A DNA stretch of 64,000 bases from Ailurus styani (Eukaryota; Chordata; Mammalia; Carnivora; Ailuridae): positions 381,583 through 445,582 of the forward strand of contig LNAC01000856.1 in NCBI GenBank assembly GCA_002007465.1. Direction: 5' to 3'. The notes below the pieces were generated by a model. It ran no database searches. It was not told the DNA's origin and was given only the letters and a program-made list of their open reading frames with translations. Numbering within the stretch: the stretch's first letter is position 1; each line of letters opens with the position of its first letter. Positions 32,589 to 44,355 of the stretch are shown here, piece after piece. A program made the position numbers and the translations under genes.

Positions 32589-32925
32589 CGATGTATCATC
32601 TCACAGTTGTCAGAATGGCTAAAATAAAAAACACGAGAAACAACAAATGTTGGCGAAGATGTGGAGAAAAAAGAACCCTTGTGCCCTGTTGATGGGAATG
32701 TAAACTGGTGCCAGTCACTGTGGGAAACAGTATTCAGGTTCCTCAAACAAATTAAGAATAGAATTTCCATATGGTCCAGTAATTCCACTACTGGATATTC
32801 ACCCAATGAATACGAAAACACTAACTCACAAATATAAATATGCTCCCCTATGTTTATTGCAGCATTATTTACAATAGTCAAAATATGGAAGCAGCCCAAG
32901 TGTCCACTGATAAAGAAGATGTGGT

Positions 32926-32930
32926 ATGTA

Positions 32931-32984
<54 letters not shown>
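32926..32984. repeat. (TG)n/(TA)n microsatellite, left of the N run
   Basis: tatgtgtgtgtgtatata followed by a pure TA array up to the first N. Confidence 0.95.
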
Positions 32985-33086
32985 NNNNNNNNNNNNNNNN
33001 NNNNNNNNNNNNNNNNNNNNNNNNNNNNNNNNNNNNNNNNNNNNNNNNNNNNNNNNNNNNNNNNNNNNNNNNNNNNNNNNNNNNNN
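32985..33086. other. Sequence gap (run of N)
   Basis: About 102 undetermined bases in the middle of a TA microsatellite. The real length is unknown. Open frames crossing it are meaningless. Confidence 0.99.
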
Positions 33087-33104
33087 GATAAAGAATATGT
33101 GGTA

Positions 33105-33168
<64 letters not shown>
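33087..33168. repeat. Second copy of the L1 segment plus (TG)n/(TA)n array, right of the N run
   Basis: gataaagaatatgtggtatg at 33087 repeats the L1 sequence gataaagaagatgtggtatg found at 32909, each followed by GT then TA repeats. The L1 should contain this segment once. Confidence 0.9.
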
Positions 33169-33170
<2 letters not shown>

Positions 33171-33709
33171 AGACTATTACTCAGCTGTAAGAAAGAATGA
33201 AGTCTTGCTATTTGCAACAACATGGGTAGATTTAGAGAGTATAAAGATAAGTGAAATAAATGAGTCAGAGAAAGATAAATACCGTATGATTTCCCTTTTA
33301 AGTGGAATTTATGAAACAATGAATGAGCAGAGGGAGGAAAAAAGAGACAAACCAAAAAACGGACTCTTAACTATAGAGAACAAACTGGTGGTTGCCAGAG
33401 GGGAGGTGGGTGGGGGAATGGGTGAAACAGGTGAAAGGGATTAAGAGTACACTTACCATAATGAGCACTGAGACATGTTTAGAATTGTTGAATCACTATA
33501 TTGTATACCTGAAACTAACATAACATTGTATGCTAACTATACTAAATTTAAAGTTTTTTTTAAAAAAATAAATAAAAACAATTAGCTACAGTTCTCATTA
33601 ACCCTTCCATATTGTTTTCTGATTTTGATGTAAGTCCAACTTAAAAAGAATTAACCTTCAGTATTGAATGTTAGAGTTAGAGCCCCCTATAATTTGAGCC
33701 AAATTTAAA

Positions 33710-34160
33710 TATTTTTCCTACAGAGAGGAAATTCACATAAAATTAACCATTTGAGAGTGAACAATTAAGTGGTTTATAATACTGTATACCCACTGGCACT
33801 ATGTAGTTCCAAAATTTTTCATCAGCCCAAATGGAAACCCCATCCCCATTAAACAGTCATTCCCAAATCCGCACCCCCCCCGCCCCCGCAACTACTAATC
33901 TGGTTTCTGTTTGTTTGGATTTGCCCATTCTAGACATTTCAAAGAAGCGGAATCCTACAATATGTGACCTTTTGTGTCTGGCTTTTTCACTGAACAATGT
34001 TATCAAGTTCATCCGTGTTGTAGCAGGTATCTCTCCGTATTTTATTCCTTTTGTGTGGCTGAATCAGATTTCACGGCATGTGTACACCATACCTTGTTTA
34101 TTCATTGATCTATTGATGAATATTTGGGCTTTTTCTACCTTTCTGGCCTTTGAGTTAGAC
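33710..34160 (-). mobile_element. LINE-1 3' UTR/ORF2 end, antisense
   Basis: ttcacataaaattaaccattt, gtggtttataatactgtatacc, ttgcccattctagacatttc, tatgtgaccttttgtgtctggc and tttattcattgatctattgatg are antisense L1M sequence. Confidence 0.85.
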
Positions 34161-35499
34161 TTCTAACAGTTCAGTCAAGAGGCAAAACCCCTATCTCCCT
34201 CCATTCCACACAATGAGCTTAGCTACCCTAGAAAAAGGATTGTGACTGCTTTAAACATCTTGTGGCACTTGGCTATCTTTGCCAGAACTATCTTTTTTTA
34301 TCTGCAAGCCAAGGACAAATCTGTCTCATCCCCCCAAGCCTCCGCAACAGAAAAATTAATCCGTTCCCACAGCATAAACTTCTCCTTCCCTTCCTCTGCC
34401 TCCCTGCTCACCAGCCCTTCCCTGAACAGGGAGCCTTTCAACCTCTGCTTTTGCTTTCCCCAAATTTTCCATCTGTAATTTGCCATCCGTGCATTTGGTC
34501 CTGTGCAAGCGATCTGACACAAGCAAGAGTATTTTTTTTTTCTGATCTAGACTCTCCCTTAAAAATAGTTTGATATTATATAACTCATCTACTCCTTAGC
34601 ATCGCTTGAACAACACATTTAAACAGAACTCATAGGAACCATGTTTCAGCTGTCCCTCCAGCCGCCGTCCCCGCACTGTCATGGTTGACCAGCCTTACAT
34701 CTGGCTTTTAGATGTATATTCAAAGAGTATATTTTAGTTAAGTAAACAAATTCCTACAGATGTTACTTTTCTGATATAACAGGATGCCTCAATCATTTCT
34801 TCTTTTGAAGCACCATGAAGATTGAGTATATGGTGAGAAGTATAGGTCAGTAGGGTCAGATTGCCCCCAGGGTGCTCCTCAAATCACACTGTGTCAGCAG
34901 CTGGCTTCTCTAGATATCGGCATAGGAGCCATATCCTTCACACTTCTACTCAAGACAACCTTATTTCTGGATGTTCCTCAGCCCTGTATTGCACTAAAGA
35001 AATAATTGTCATTAGGGTTCTAAAACTGGAGGGGACTGTGTGGATTTCTCCTTGCACAGTGCTGGTTTACCCAATAGACGGTCTAACTACATGCTTGCCA
35101 ACCTGGGGCACCAATTTTTTTGGGGGGGTGGGAGAACTTGGTCCTCATTATTTTATATAAGGCATCAAGATAGTCACTGTGGGAAAAATAGAAATGTCTT
35201 GTAGTCTTGTATATTTGGTTGATGGTACATCGTTATTTTATTTTTAAAAGTTATACAGTAAAACTGACACTTTGGTGTGCTACATGTTTTAGCAATGAAA
35301 TTTCTGACCAGATCTTTAGAGTCATTTATTTATTTTCTTTTCCTCTTTGATGTGAGCTTGTACTTGAGGGAATGAATGAACTTATAGTTTACTGTATATA
35401 GTTTACTATGATAGATACATGGAAAAAACCGATAACACAAGGGAGGGAGAAGTAGGAGCAAATACATTAAAGCAGAAAAAGAGGGAATGGTCAGTAAAG
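34160..35499. other. Unassigned non-coding sequence
   Basis: No gene recognised. Frames at 34242-34573 overlap in two phases and show no domains. A ggggggg patch lies at 35122-35131. Confidence 0.4.
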
Positions 35500-35723
35500 G
35501 GGAGTAGTCTAATTTTTAAAAAAATATTTAATTTATTTATTTGACAGAGAAGGAGAGAGAGCACAAGCAGGGGGAGCAGCAGGCAGAGGGAAAGGGAGAC
35601 GCAGGCTCCCTGCTGAGCAGACAGCCCAACGTGGGGTTCAATTCCAGGACCCTGGGATCATGACCTGAGCCGAAGGCAGATGCTTAACTGACTGAGCCAC
35701 CCAGGCACCCTGGGAATAGTCCA
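35500..35723 (-). mobile_element. CAN-SINE with 12-bp target-site duplication
   Basis: Body at 35512-35711; gggagtagtcta (35500-35511) and gggaatagtcca (35712-35723), two mismatches. Confidence 0.93.
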
Positions 35724-36084
35724 GTTCGATCAAAGTAGAATATGGGATGCCCAAAGAGAGCAACGTAAGATACTTCAGGAAGCATTTGTTTACTTGAGTG
35801 CACAGTGGAGGTAATAATTGAATCCCAGAAAGAGCAGACAGGATCCCTCTTTTGGAAAATTGGACGCACGGAGATGGTCGTTTTATTTAAACAGACTCTC
35901 CAGCCTTGCCAAAATAAGGGTGTTTGGAGATTCTGACTACAGTAACAGACATTCTACCAAACCTATGTCTTGCCACTACAGAGGAACCAAGCTTGAATGG
36001 CTGCATGGAGGGTGAAGTGGAAATGTGGGTTCACTTTGAAATGGCAAAGATCATTTAGGGCATTCACTTTTCCAGAAATTTTAA

Positions 36085-36236
36085 AAATTTTGATTTGGGG
36101 GGCCCCTGGGTGGCCTGGTCAGTTAAGCGACCGACACTTGAGCTCAGCTCAGGTCTTGATCTCAGGGTGGTGAGTTCAAGCTCCACGTTGGGCTCCATCC
36201 TGGGCATGGAGCCTACTTAAAAAAAACTTTTGATTT
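36085..36236 (+). mobile_element. Short CAN-SINE variant with 12-bp target-site duplication
   Basis: Body at 36097-36224; aaattttgattt (36085-36096) and aacttttgattt (36225-36236). It has the long GCTCAGCTCAGGTCTTGATCTC head region but ends GCATGGAGCCTACTTAAAAA, without the CT-rich body. Confidence 0.88.
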
Positions 36237-36324
36237 TCGTATATATAACTGTTTTTGATATTTTAAGACTCGCCCGGTTTAGAAGCAAAATTTCTACAAA
36301 AGCTGGTTCATTTGAATGTCTGTT

Positions 36325-36870
36325 TTAATTCATTTATTCAGTCAACAAATATTAGCTGAGTACCCACTGTGTGCCAGGCCCTATTCTAAGTCTCAGGGGT
36401 AAGGCATGAACAAAACCAAGTCTCTGTCCTCATGGAACTTGCAGCCTGGCAAGGCACAGATAATAAATCAGTCAACACATAGGTACCTTATCATCATGTG
36501 ATGGTAAATATTAGAAGGAAAATTAAAGCAGGATGAGGGGATAGAGCGAATTTTATGTCAGGTCAGGGGCAGCCTCTCTTAGGTGGTGATGCGTGAGGGG
36601 AGACATCAATGTAGTGAAAAGCAGCAAATCTGAAGGTCCTGAGGCAAGAATATGTTTGGTACGTTCTGATAATGACAAGAAGAGTGTGCCCACAGCAGGG
36701 TGTTCAAAGCAGTGAGACATGAGATCTAAGAAGTAGCCAGAATAACAAACATTGGCCCACGATTCAGATTTTGGATTTGATTCTGAAAGTGACTGGAACC
36801 CATTGAAAAAGGTTCACATGATGTGATTCACAGTCTAAAAAGCCCTCGGCTTGCTCCTGTCTGTGTGTAG
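36325..36870 (-). mobile_element. L2 LINE 3' end, antisense
   Basis: Starts tcatttattcagtcaacaaatatt, gtgtgccaggccctattcta, ctgtcctcatggaacttgc (reverse complement of the L2 3' end) and continues into aaggtcctgaggcaag and aacccattgaaaaagg coding-region sequence. Confidence 0.85.
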
Positions 36871-37659
36871 GTTAAAACTGCCCCCCCTGATTCCTGATGA
36901 CCAATTGACATGGCCTCCTGAAAAGTCCTAAGTCTTCTTATTTTGGGCAAGGTGAACTTGGCCTTAAGTGCAGACCCCGGGAGAACTCAGTAGGATTCCA
37001 GTTCTCTGCCTTTAGTGCTGTAGTCTTCGTGTCTTCCTTCCTGGTAGACAGGGTCCAAGGTCCCTCATCCACGGCTGGCTGAAAGGGCCCTACGCAGCTT
37101 TAAGGACACACACCCCTTGTGCAACTCTGGTGGTTCTTGTCCCTAAGGCTGTGGGGAGGATGACTATTGCCCTACATCGTTGTTAACCTGGTGGCATTTT
37201 ATTACCTGGGCTCTCCAAAAGAATTACTGACCCAACCAATGGTGGCGCTCCAGATTGTTTGGAGACTTGTTCTATTGCGTTGCTCTGACACCTCTGGTGT
37301 CAAAAGTCCCCCAGTGATTGCGACAAAAGCCCTTTTTTCTTTTTCTCCAATAGGATAAGCACATACCTGGATATGCTTATAACATAACTTGGAACCTAGA
37401 GTCCTCAAATTACCACATTGTTCCAGGAATAGCTTTCATTCTGGTTTTTCTTTTTTTCCCTGTCTCAGAGAAAAACCGAGAAGTGAAGTTTTTTATCTAC
37501 CAAATGGTAGAACCAGATTTAGAATTGAGAAAGAGCTATTTGTGAAAAGTATGAATCTATGTCATTATATGTGGCTTTGTTGCTAAAGATGTACTAATTT
37601 GCCATTTAAAATTTCCCGTTCCTCAGTACCTAGACTCTCAACTTTGCTGACATTTATTC
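36870..37659. other. Unassigned non-coding sequence
   Basis: Open frames of 61-68 codons occur on both strands; none has a recognisable product. Confidence 0.4.
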
Positions 37660-37790
37660 AGATCCTATTTCTTACTTATTGTTTTTTAAGTAAACTCTAC
37701 ACCCAATGTGGGGCTTGAACTCACAACCCCAAGATCAAGAGTTGCATGGTCTACCAACTGAGCGAGCCAGGTGCCCCTTAGATCCTTTCA
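37660..37790 (-). mobile_element. Short CAN-SINE variant
   Basis: Body at about 37672-37779; agatcctattt before and agatcctttca after suggest a duplication. On the minus strand it reads aggggcacctggctcgctcag and ends gtgtagagtttacttaaaaa. Confidence 0.88.
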
Positions 37791-38771
37791 AAAAGAAGCT
37801 TCCCCCTACCACTTTTATTTGAAAATATATTTAAAACCTGCAACTCCTCAGAAAAAATATGGAGAGTCCTTTATTTTTGTTGCAGGCATTATAAAACTAA
37901 ATAACCAAGACTAGCATTAGCTTGAACTTTACCTTGGAATGTGTCCACCAAGAAGAAAGAAAGCCAGACTAATCTTGACTTTCTCTCCTCCAGCTTTTTA
38001 TATCAAAGACCTTCTGACACAAGTAAGTGAAAGCTTTTCAATTACTTATTGTAGCGTGGGTCCATCTCGAACTTCTGCATGCTCAGAATGGAGATTTTTG
38101 CCCTGATTCCTGTCTCCTCTTTCTCCATTTTTTTCAGTCACTGTTTTACTTCACTTGGATTTCTTATCATTCCAACCACATTATTTGGGAGGATGAGCTA
38201 TGGGTTGAATCAGACTGTCAGTTCTGATTTGGGAGGAAGGTTTATGAGACTCAACAGGGCTGTAGCTCATTGTTCAGTATTCCAAGAAATATAACTGCTC
38301 TGATTCTCAAGGTTTTCAAAATCTTACAAAGAATGTTGGACAGCTAATACGTTTCAGCCATGTTAGTTCAGAGCAGGTCTCTTTAGAGATTGGTGGATGC
38401 CCCCCGCCACTCCCCAAAGCTGACTTTGGCTATAATAAAGTTTATTTAAGTAAAATAAAGTCAGATAACTGAAGATTAGCCTCCACATGCCTTTGCTATA
38501 ATGCAAAGTCTACAGTCACCCCGAAGTCAAAATCTGGCAAACTTTGCAATGTACGGTGTCACACCGCTGAGTTTTATTATTTTGGAAAGGGAGTAAGCAT
38601 GAGCCAGGCGCACGAAGAGAGCTCTCTCTTTCTCTCTCTGCTCAGAAATTTTCTCCCAGGTAATCTACAGATGGAGTTAATATGGTCATCTTAAAAGGAA
38701 AATATCCCATCGATAAGTTAAATACATTGCCTTTGATTTTAGGTAGCAAGCGGGTTGTTAGGGGTTGGAGC
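37791..38771. other. Unassigned non-coding sequence
   Basis: No exon or repeat recognised. Two overlapping plus-strand frames at 38027-38294 (66 and 71 codons) conflict with each other and lack any family signature. Confidence 0.4.
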
Positions 38772-38989
38772 ACAGATTGGCACAATTTTTCTGTAATGAT
38801 CCAGATAGTAAATATTTCCGTCTTTGTGGGCCAGATGGTCTCTGCTACAACTACTTAATTTTGCTTGTTGTGGTGTGAAAGCAGTCATAACACATAGTTG
38901 AATGGGCATGGCTGTGTTCCAATAAAACTTTACTTACAGAAACAAAGAGGTCTGAATTTGGCCCATGTTCCATAGTTTGCTGACCCCTA
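38772..38989 (+). mobile_element. MER20 non-autonomous hAT (Charlie) element
   Basis: About 218 bases, near full length. tggcacaatttttctgtaatg, ccagatagtaaatatttccgtctttgtgggccagatggtctctg, ggctgtgttccaataaaacttta and tttggcccatgttccatagtttgctgacccct follow the MER20 consensus end to end. The left terminus is eroded. MER20 copies are known from published work to act as regulatory elements in endometrial stromal cells of eutherians; nothing in the sequence shows activity here. Confidence 0.88.
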
Positions 38990-39555
38990 GATGATAATGT
39001 TTAGAGTAGAGCATAGTTTTCTTGGCAGAATTATTTCAACACAGCTAGGGACATCATGAAATTGTTGGACAACTAAGAGAATGCCTTGAAGTCGAGTGGC
39101 TACTTTATAATTTTGCCATCGACATTTGTGTCTTCATTCTACTCAGAGTCACCTCATCTGCTCCTTTTAGGCTGGAGGCTAAAACAGTAGAAACTGTGGA
39201 TATTTCTTTCCATTGATCTTGTTCTCATAATTCCCTTAGAAATAACAAGACCTGACATTTTTATATATTAGAATTTCTAGATGTCTTGCCGATAGCACAT
39301 TTCATAAAGCACCTGGTGACCCTCAAAACAATTTTTATAGGAGCAATTTAAAGTCAAATAAATAGAATTCATTTCAATGCATCTCACTCCAGTGTATAAT
39401 TTTGCACTTGGCCAAACATCACGTTCCATTGTCAAGCCTTTTCAAACTCATGTAAATAGTTTTGTGCACGAACTAAGACATGTATTTGTTTATTATTTTA
39501 TATTATAATAACCGTGTATAACTATTCTGTTTTTCCATTGGGGCCTAGGGGAGAA
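38990..39555. other. Unassigned non-coding sequence
   Basis: AT-rich; no feature recognised. Confidence 0.4.
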
Positions 39556-39559
39556 TATC

Positions 39560-39755
39560 CTTCAATGAGCACTTCCACATCTGTTTTCTCATTTAATATA
39601 ATTTAATTATTTTTGCAGATGAATCATAGGGAAGATAAAGTTACTTGCCCAAGGTCACCCAGCTAGTTAAGAGTGTAGCCAAGCTTCCAAAACAGGTCTG
39701 TTTGACTCCAGAGGCTGTGCGTTTTCCACTACATCACAATTGCCTACAGGAAGCT
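39560..39755 (-). mobile_element. MIR SINE, antisense
   Basis: gataaagttacttgcccaaggtcacccagctagttaag followed by cagaggctgtgcgttttccactac is the reverse complement of the MIR core and 5' part. Confidence 0.85.
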
Positions 39756-39759
39756 ACTT

Positions 39760-41440
39760 GTAGTTCTTGGCGGGCTTTATCTTTTTTTTTTTTAATCCAA
39801 GCTATTTTCAAGTAAATCATAGGAGAACTGAGTAACACAGTATTTAATTCTCATATATTTTGGAAGTACATATTTTCAAAAGGAGATATGGTGGATGCTT
39901 TTGTTTAAACAACCATGGTTCTATGACTAGAATATTTCCAAATAAGGGTGACTTCCAAAAATTATTTGCTTTCTTGGCAGTCTTCATGCATTCTTTGTGA
40001 ATGCAACTAGATTTCCCATCTTCCCTTGTTTAGGAAAGAATCATATGTTAATAACATTTTTTGAAAGGTGTGGCTTGGTGATATTTTTTTCAGATTTGAA
40101 ATAGCTAAACTTCCTGGCATCATAAGTTCAAATCATGGAGAAGCCAGCTCATAATAAGTTTGACGTTCCGAAATTGATTTTTGTTTGGGCATAGCTTTGT
40201 GTAGCCCCTGAATGTGCGTATGAATTAGGTGTAAAAGTTACTGCCAAAATCTTAAGATACAGATATTTAAGCCTTTTCATCAGATATGGGATAAATTCCC
40301 TTCTGTTGGAATGTTTTTTTTTTTCCTCTCTCTCATGGGCAGAGCAAAAAACATCACAGTGAATCATTGCATGATTAAAAAAAAAAAGGTGGGCTGGGAG
40401 AATTGACCCATAAAATGGTTATAGCCCATATGACTCTCAGACCTCAATCAAAATATTGTTGTGCAAAAATTGAGCATCAAGGGCTCAGTGATGGGGGGGC
40501 TGTTGGGGAGAAAGAAATCCCACTAACCTCAATTCTCCTTAGGGTCTTCTCAAGGATGTCAACATCATACTGTCAACCTCTTAAGTGGGTGCCAAGGTGT
40601 TGGGGTGTAATCAGGGCGACAGTAATGATGAGATGAAAGGATGAGCATGTGGTTCTCAGAGGTAGATATAGGGTACTGCTAAGATGTCCACTCTCCTGGC
40701 CCACGTGGTTCCTTTGAGTCAGAGGTCCTTGGCTGCCTTCCTCTGTCCTTGGGGCTCAGGAAACTTTGCCAGCTTCGCATGTAGACGTGTGTGGAGAGAA
40801 CAGCTCACAGCCATTGCTTTCAAGGGTCTGGTGCTATGAAATGAACATTCAAGGGCTATGAAATGAAGTAAAAGGTCCTTGGTTGCCATCAAGAATCTCT
40901 TAGGTTTTGACTTCATTCCTCTCCCCCAGCTTGGAAGAATACATTTCTAGTGCAAAGAAAAGCCTTCTCCCTTTCTCTGTTTTAAAGGACTTCTATCCCT
41001 GTGGGATTTTTTTCTCTATGAGCTTAGACTTTTTGAATCCCCAAACTTGTGAAGTTACTTCTGTTTTTTGCTGAGGTGTCCTCCCTCTTTCCCTTCAGGC
41101 AATGAGAACAGAGCCAGCTACTTGCTTGGATGGAGGGAAGAGGAAGGGGCGAATATACTGAGAACAAAGAGTTGAAGCCTCAAAATATCTGTTCACCTTA
41201 TTCATTACAACCAATAAATTGCTTTTCTGTGCAGTTTTCCCAGGACTTGACATGCTTTGGTTTGGGGTACAGAAAGAACAGTGTGTGGTGACTTTCATGA
41301 AAGCCAAGTCCTTAGGAGCTTCCCAGTGTTCTTATGTGGGGCCACATTCCTGAACAAAGGGATGCTCTTGTGAGTTTCAATTTCTCTTTAAAAAACCCAA
41401 ACAAAAACTGTACGGCGACTAATGTAACACAATAAAACAA
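39760..41440. other. Unassigned non-coding sequence
   Basis: The longest stretch without a clear repeat in the window. Frames up to 78 codons have no recognisable features. T-runs lie at 39783-39793 and 40315-40324, and an A-run at 40377-40388. Confidence 0.4.
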
Positions 41441-41640
41441 TTTTTAAAAATATTTTATTTATTTATTTGAGAGAGAGAGAAAGACAGAGAGAGCACAAAT
41501 GGAGGAGGAGGGGCAAAGGGAGAGGAGAAGCAGACTGCCCGCTGAGCAGGGAGCCCGACTTGGGGCTCGATCCCAGGACCCTAAGATCATGACCTGAGCT
41601 GAAGGCAGATGCTTCACTGACTGAATCACCCAGGCACCCC
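41441..41640 (-). mobile_element. CAN-SINE
   Basis: tttttaaaaatattttatttatt tail, body with gcccgctgagcagggagccc and the reversed head ctgaatcacccaggcacccc. No confident target duplication. Confidence 0.93.
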
Positions 41641-42204
41641 TTGACTTCTCTTTCTCAGCATAGAGCAGCTTTCTGGAAGCCGTCGTTCTTGCCAGCCTCA
41701 GCAGCTGGGCTGTCCTCCCTCTGGGCTCTCCTCAAGCTCCCCCCTCCTATTGCTCCCTCCTGGCAGGTCCACAGCTCCAGGGAGCAACCAGCTCTCCCCC
41801 AGGTCTGCTGTGTGACTAAGGGCCATGTCAACATGAGCTACGGAATCAATCATTTTCAGATGGATCTGGTGTTTTCTAATTATCATTGATACTGATTACA
41901 GAACAGTTGATTGGGCCACAACAAAGTAAATAATTTCAAGCACAAGACCACCAAAACGGCCAGACATGTTGTACCGGAAGAAATGTACCTCAGAAACCGA
42001 GACTCACAGAAGTTAAAGGGCTGGTCTAGGTTCAAACAACAAGTTCATGAACGTGATTAAAAGCCACCTCTGAGAACCCTGTTAAGGGCAGAGTTGTGAT
42101 CACATTCAAATACATTGCAAAAGACTCTCCAGCTGTTTGATGACTCTAATAAAACCGCAGCAGTGACTGATAAAACAATATCCTATAATAATGGTCCGCA
42201 TGGG
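41641..42204. other. Unassigned non-coding sequence
   Basis: The first 250 bases are GC-richer and contain 82- and 62-codon frames on opposite strands with no recognisable domain. No CpG-island-like density is seen. Confidence 0.4.
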
Positions 42205-42425
42205 TTCTAGACCCTGACTGCTGAGTTCCTAAGCTAGAGTCACTGCTTAGAAACTGTGAAACTGGGCGTTGTTACCTTTCCTCTCTGTGCCTCAGGGTCC
42301 TCATCTGTAAGGTGGGGATAATAATAGCACCTGCTTCACGGCTTGTTAGGAAGTTTGAATGAATTAATACACGTAGAAGCACTGAGGATAGAGCTTGCCT
42401 CATTGTAGGCATTTATATTATTTGT
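42205..42425 (+). mobile_element. MIR SINE
   Basis: Sense MIR: ccctgactgctgagttc, then tgtgcctcagggtcctcatctgtaaggtggggataataatagcacctgcttcacgg and gaatgaattaatacacgtagaagcac, nearly the full element. Confidence 0.88.
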
Positions 42426-42847
42426 TATGATGAAATTACCATTACTTTGGAATAATATCCCAGCGATGCATTCAGAGAAGAAAAATGTGCATGTGAAGAT
42501 TGAAGGACATCAGAACAGAGTCTGTAATCACCACGGAACTGGGGTAATCACTTACTCACTTGTCAAACATCCAGGGAAATCACGGGTTCATTAGATGCTG
42601 CAAGAATTTTAGTAGCAGTGTGTCTGAAAGCTGTAACGTGACTGGGAGACTTTGTTTTTAATAATATGAGATTATAATGTATTTGAAAATGCTTATCTTT
42701 TATAATATGGTAAGAGAATAAAATGATGGAGGGGACATAAATACTCAAACTAGCAACTGAAAACTAAAAATGAAAGCAATAAGAAAATACCATGATTCCT
42801 CTATTGTCAATGATAAACATTTTTAAGTGTTGTCGGATATGTTTTGA
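42426..42847. other. Unassigned non-coding sequence
   Basis: AT-rich, no feature recognised. Confidence 0.4.
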
Positions 42848-43034
42848 AATGCTATTCTAGGGGTGCCTGGGTGACGCAGTCAGTTGGGTGACTTGGTTGG
42901 GCGACTCGCTTTTGGCTCAGGTCATGGTGTCATGGGTTGTGAGATTGAGCTCCACACGATGGGCTTCACGCTCAGCACAGAGTCTGCTTGAGTTACTCTT
43001 TCCCTCTCCCTCTGCTCCTCCCCCGCCTCACACA

Positions 43035-43075
<41 letters not shown>

Positions 43076-43138
43076 AAATAAAATCTTTTAAAACATAAAA
43101 TAAATAAATAAATCTTAAAAAAAAAGAATGCTATTCTA
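42848..43138 (+). mobile_element. CAN-SINE with 12-bp target-site duplication and doubled tail
   Basis: Body at 42860-43126; aatgctattcta at 42848-42859 and 43127-43138. The tail contains AATAAATAAAATCTTTTAAAACATAAAATAAATAAATAAATCTTAAAA, that is, two tail modules in a row. A (CT)n run lies at about 43036-43071. Confidence 0.94.
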
Positions 43139-43201
43139 ATACATGGCTGCAGTTTGGAGAGTTAACGTGAAAAAAAAATATTACAGGAAACGATATTTCT
43201 T

Positions 43202-43435
43202 AAAATGTTGGAAATTGGGCTACCTGGGTGGCTCAGTGGGTTAAGCCTGTGCCTTTGGCTCAGGCCATGATCTCAGGGTCCTGGGATCGAGTCCTGCAGT
43301 GGGCTCCCTGCTCAGTGGAGAGCCTGCTTTCCCCTCTCCCTCTGCCTGCCTCTCTGCCTACTTGTGATCTCTCTCTCTCTCTCTCTCTCTCTGTCATATA
43401 AATAAATAAAACCTTTAAAAAAATGTTGGAAATTG
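43202..43435 (+). mobile_element. CAN-SINE with perfect 16-bp target-site duplication
   Basis: Body at 43218-43419; aaaatgttggaaattg at 43202-43217 and 43420-43435. (CT)n at 43371-43392. Confidence 0.96.
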
Positions 43436-43478
43436 TTGTCTCTTTGACATCGTAATCCTAATTCTAGAAGTCTATCTT

Positions 43479-43719
43479 AAGAAAACAAACGTACCCATGG
43501 GCGCCTGGGTGGCTCAGTGGTTTAAAGCCTCTGCTTTCGGCTCAGGTCATGATCTCAGGGTCCTGGGATCGAGGCCCGCATCGGGCTCCCTGCTCAGCGG
43601 GGAGCCTGCTTCCCCCTCTCTCTCTGCCTGCCTCTCTGCCTCCTTGTGATCTCTCTCCCTCTGTGAAATAAATAAATAAAATCTTTAAAAAAAAAAAAAA
43701 AAGAAAACAAACGTACCCA
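43479..43719 (+). mobile_element. Young CAN-SINE with perfect 19-bp target-site duplication
   Basis: Body at 43498-43700; aagaaaacaaacgtaccca at 43479-43497 and 43701-43719. Near-consensus lineage-specific copy (GTTTAAAGCCTCTGCTTTCGG) with an uninterrupted A-run at the tail: one of the most recent insertions in the window. Confidence 0.97.
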
Positions 43720-44355
43720 AAATTAATATTTATCTATATACATTCCATTAGAAGTTTAAATTAAGAATTAGAAGTAACCTAAAAGCTCAACAATTGAATG
43801 ACAATAAATAATGATACAGCCATAAAAAGTCATATCACGCAGGATTAGAAGTCATGCTTTTAAGAAATGTTTAATGGCATGGAGGGGAGTGCTCACAATG
43901 TAATGTCAAGTGACCGAAGTAGGAGGAGGAGACCTGCATATACAGAATCTCAGAAATTATGTTTAGTTGTATCTAGTAACCCTGACTGTAGTAGGTTATT
44001 TAAATAGGGCTTTATTTTTTCTCATCTAACAAAAAAATGTGGAGATAGAATGTCCAAAGCTTGTGCCTTGTCTCCACAATGTCATCAATGTCCCAGGCTC
44101 CTTCTGTGTTTACATTTACCACCCTTTTCCTGTCGCTTTTGTCCTTATGCTTGTCACCTCAAGGTCACAAGATGGCTGCTCCATATCCAGCCTCATGTGC
44201 TTGCTCCAGGCCAGGAAAAAAAAAGCTATCCCTTTATTCTCTTGCCCAGATAAAAGACTAAAGCACTATATACCAGAATGCTAACAATGTATATAATTTA
44301 GTGGTAGGATTCCAGGTGTTCTTAATCTTATTTATAATTTTCTGTACAGTTTCTG
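43720..44355. other. Unassigned non-coding sequence
   Basis: Frames in all three phases at 44039-44284 are mutually overlapping and lack domains. AT-rich flanks. Confidence 0.4.

Larger units (their letters stand above)
32582..33580 (+). mobile_element. LINE-1 3' end (right piece of the FAU-split copy), containing an N run
   Basis: Resumes with aacacgatgtatcatctcac (consensus aaaccacaatgagatatcacctcac), then ggtgggaatg-type, aaatatggaagcagcccaag, attactcagctgtaagaa, ggtggttgccagaggggagg and the 3' UTR ctgaaactaacataacattg with an A-rich tail near 33575. Ns and TA repeats interrupt it at 32940-33167. Confidence 0.9.

Noticed and set aside
32471..33444. 294- and 172-codon frames
   Set aside because: They run through Ns, a TA repeat, a SINE and L1 3' sequence; no protein is implied.
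43041..43071. Short regular repeats as a CRISPR-like array
   Set aside because: Simple dinucleotide SINE sequence in a vertebrate genome; no spacer structure.
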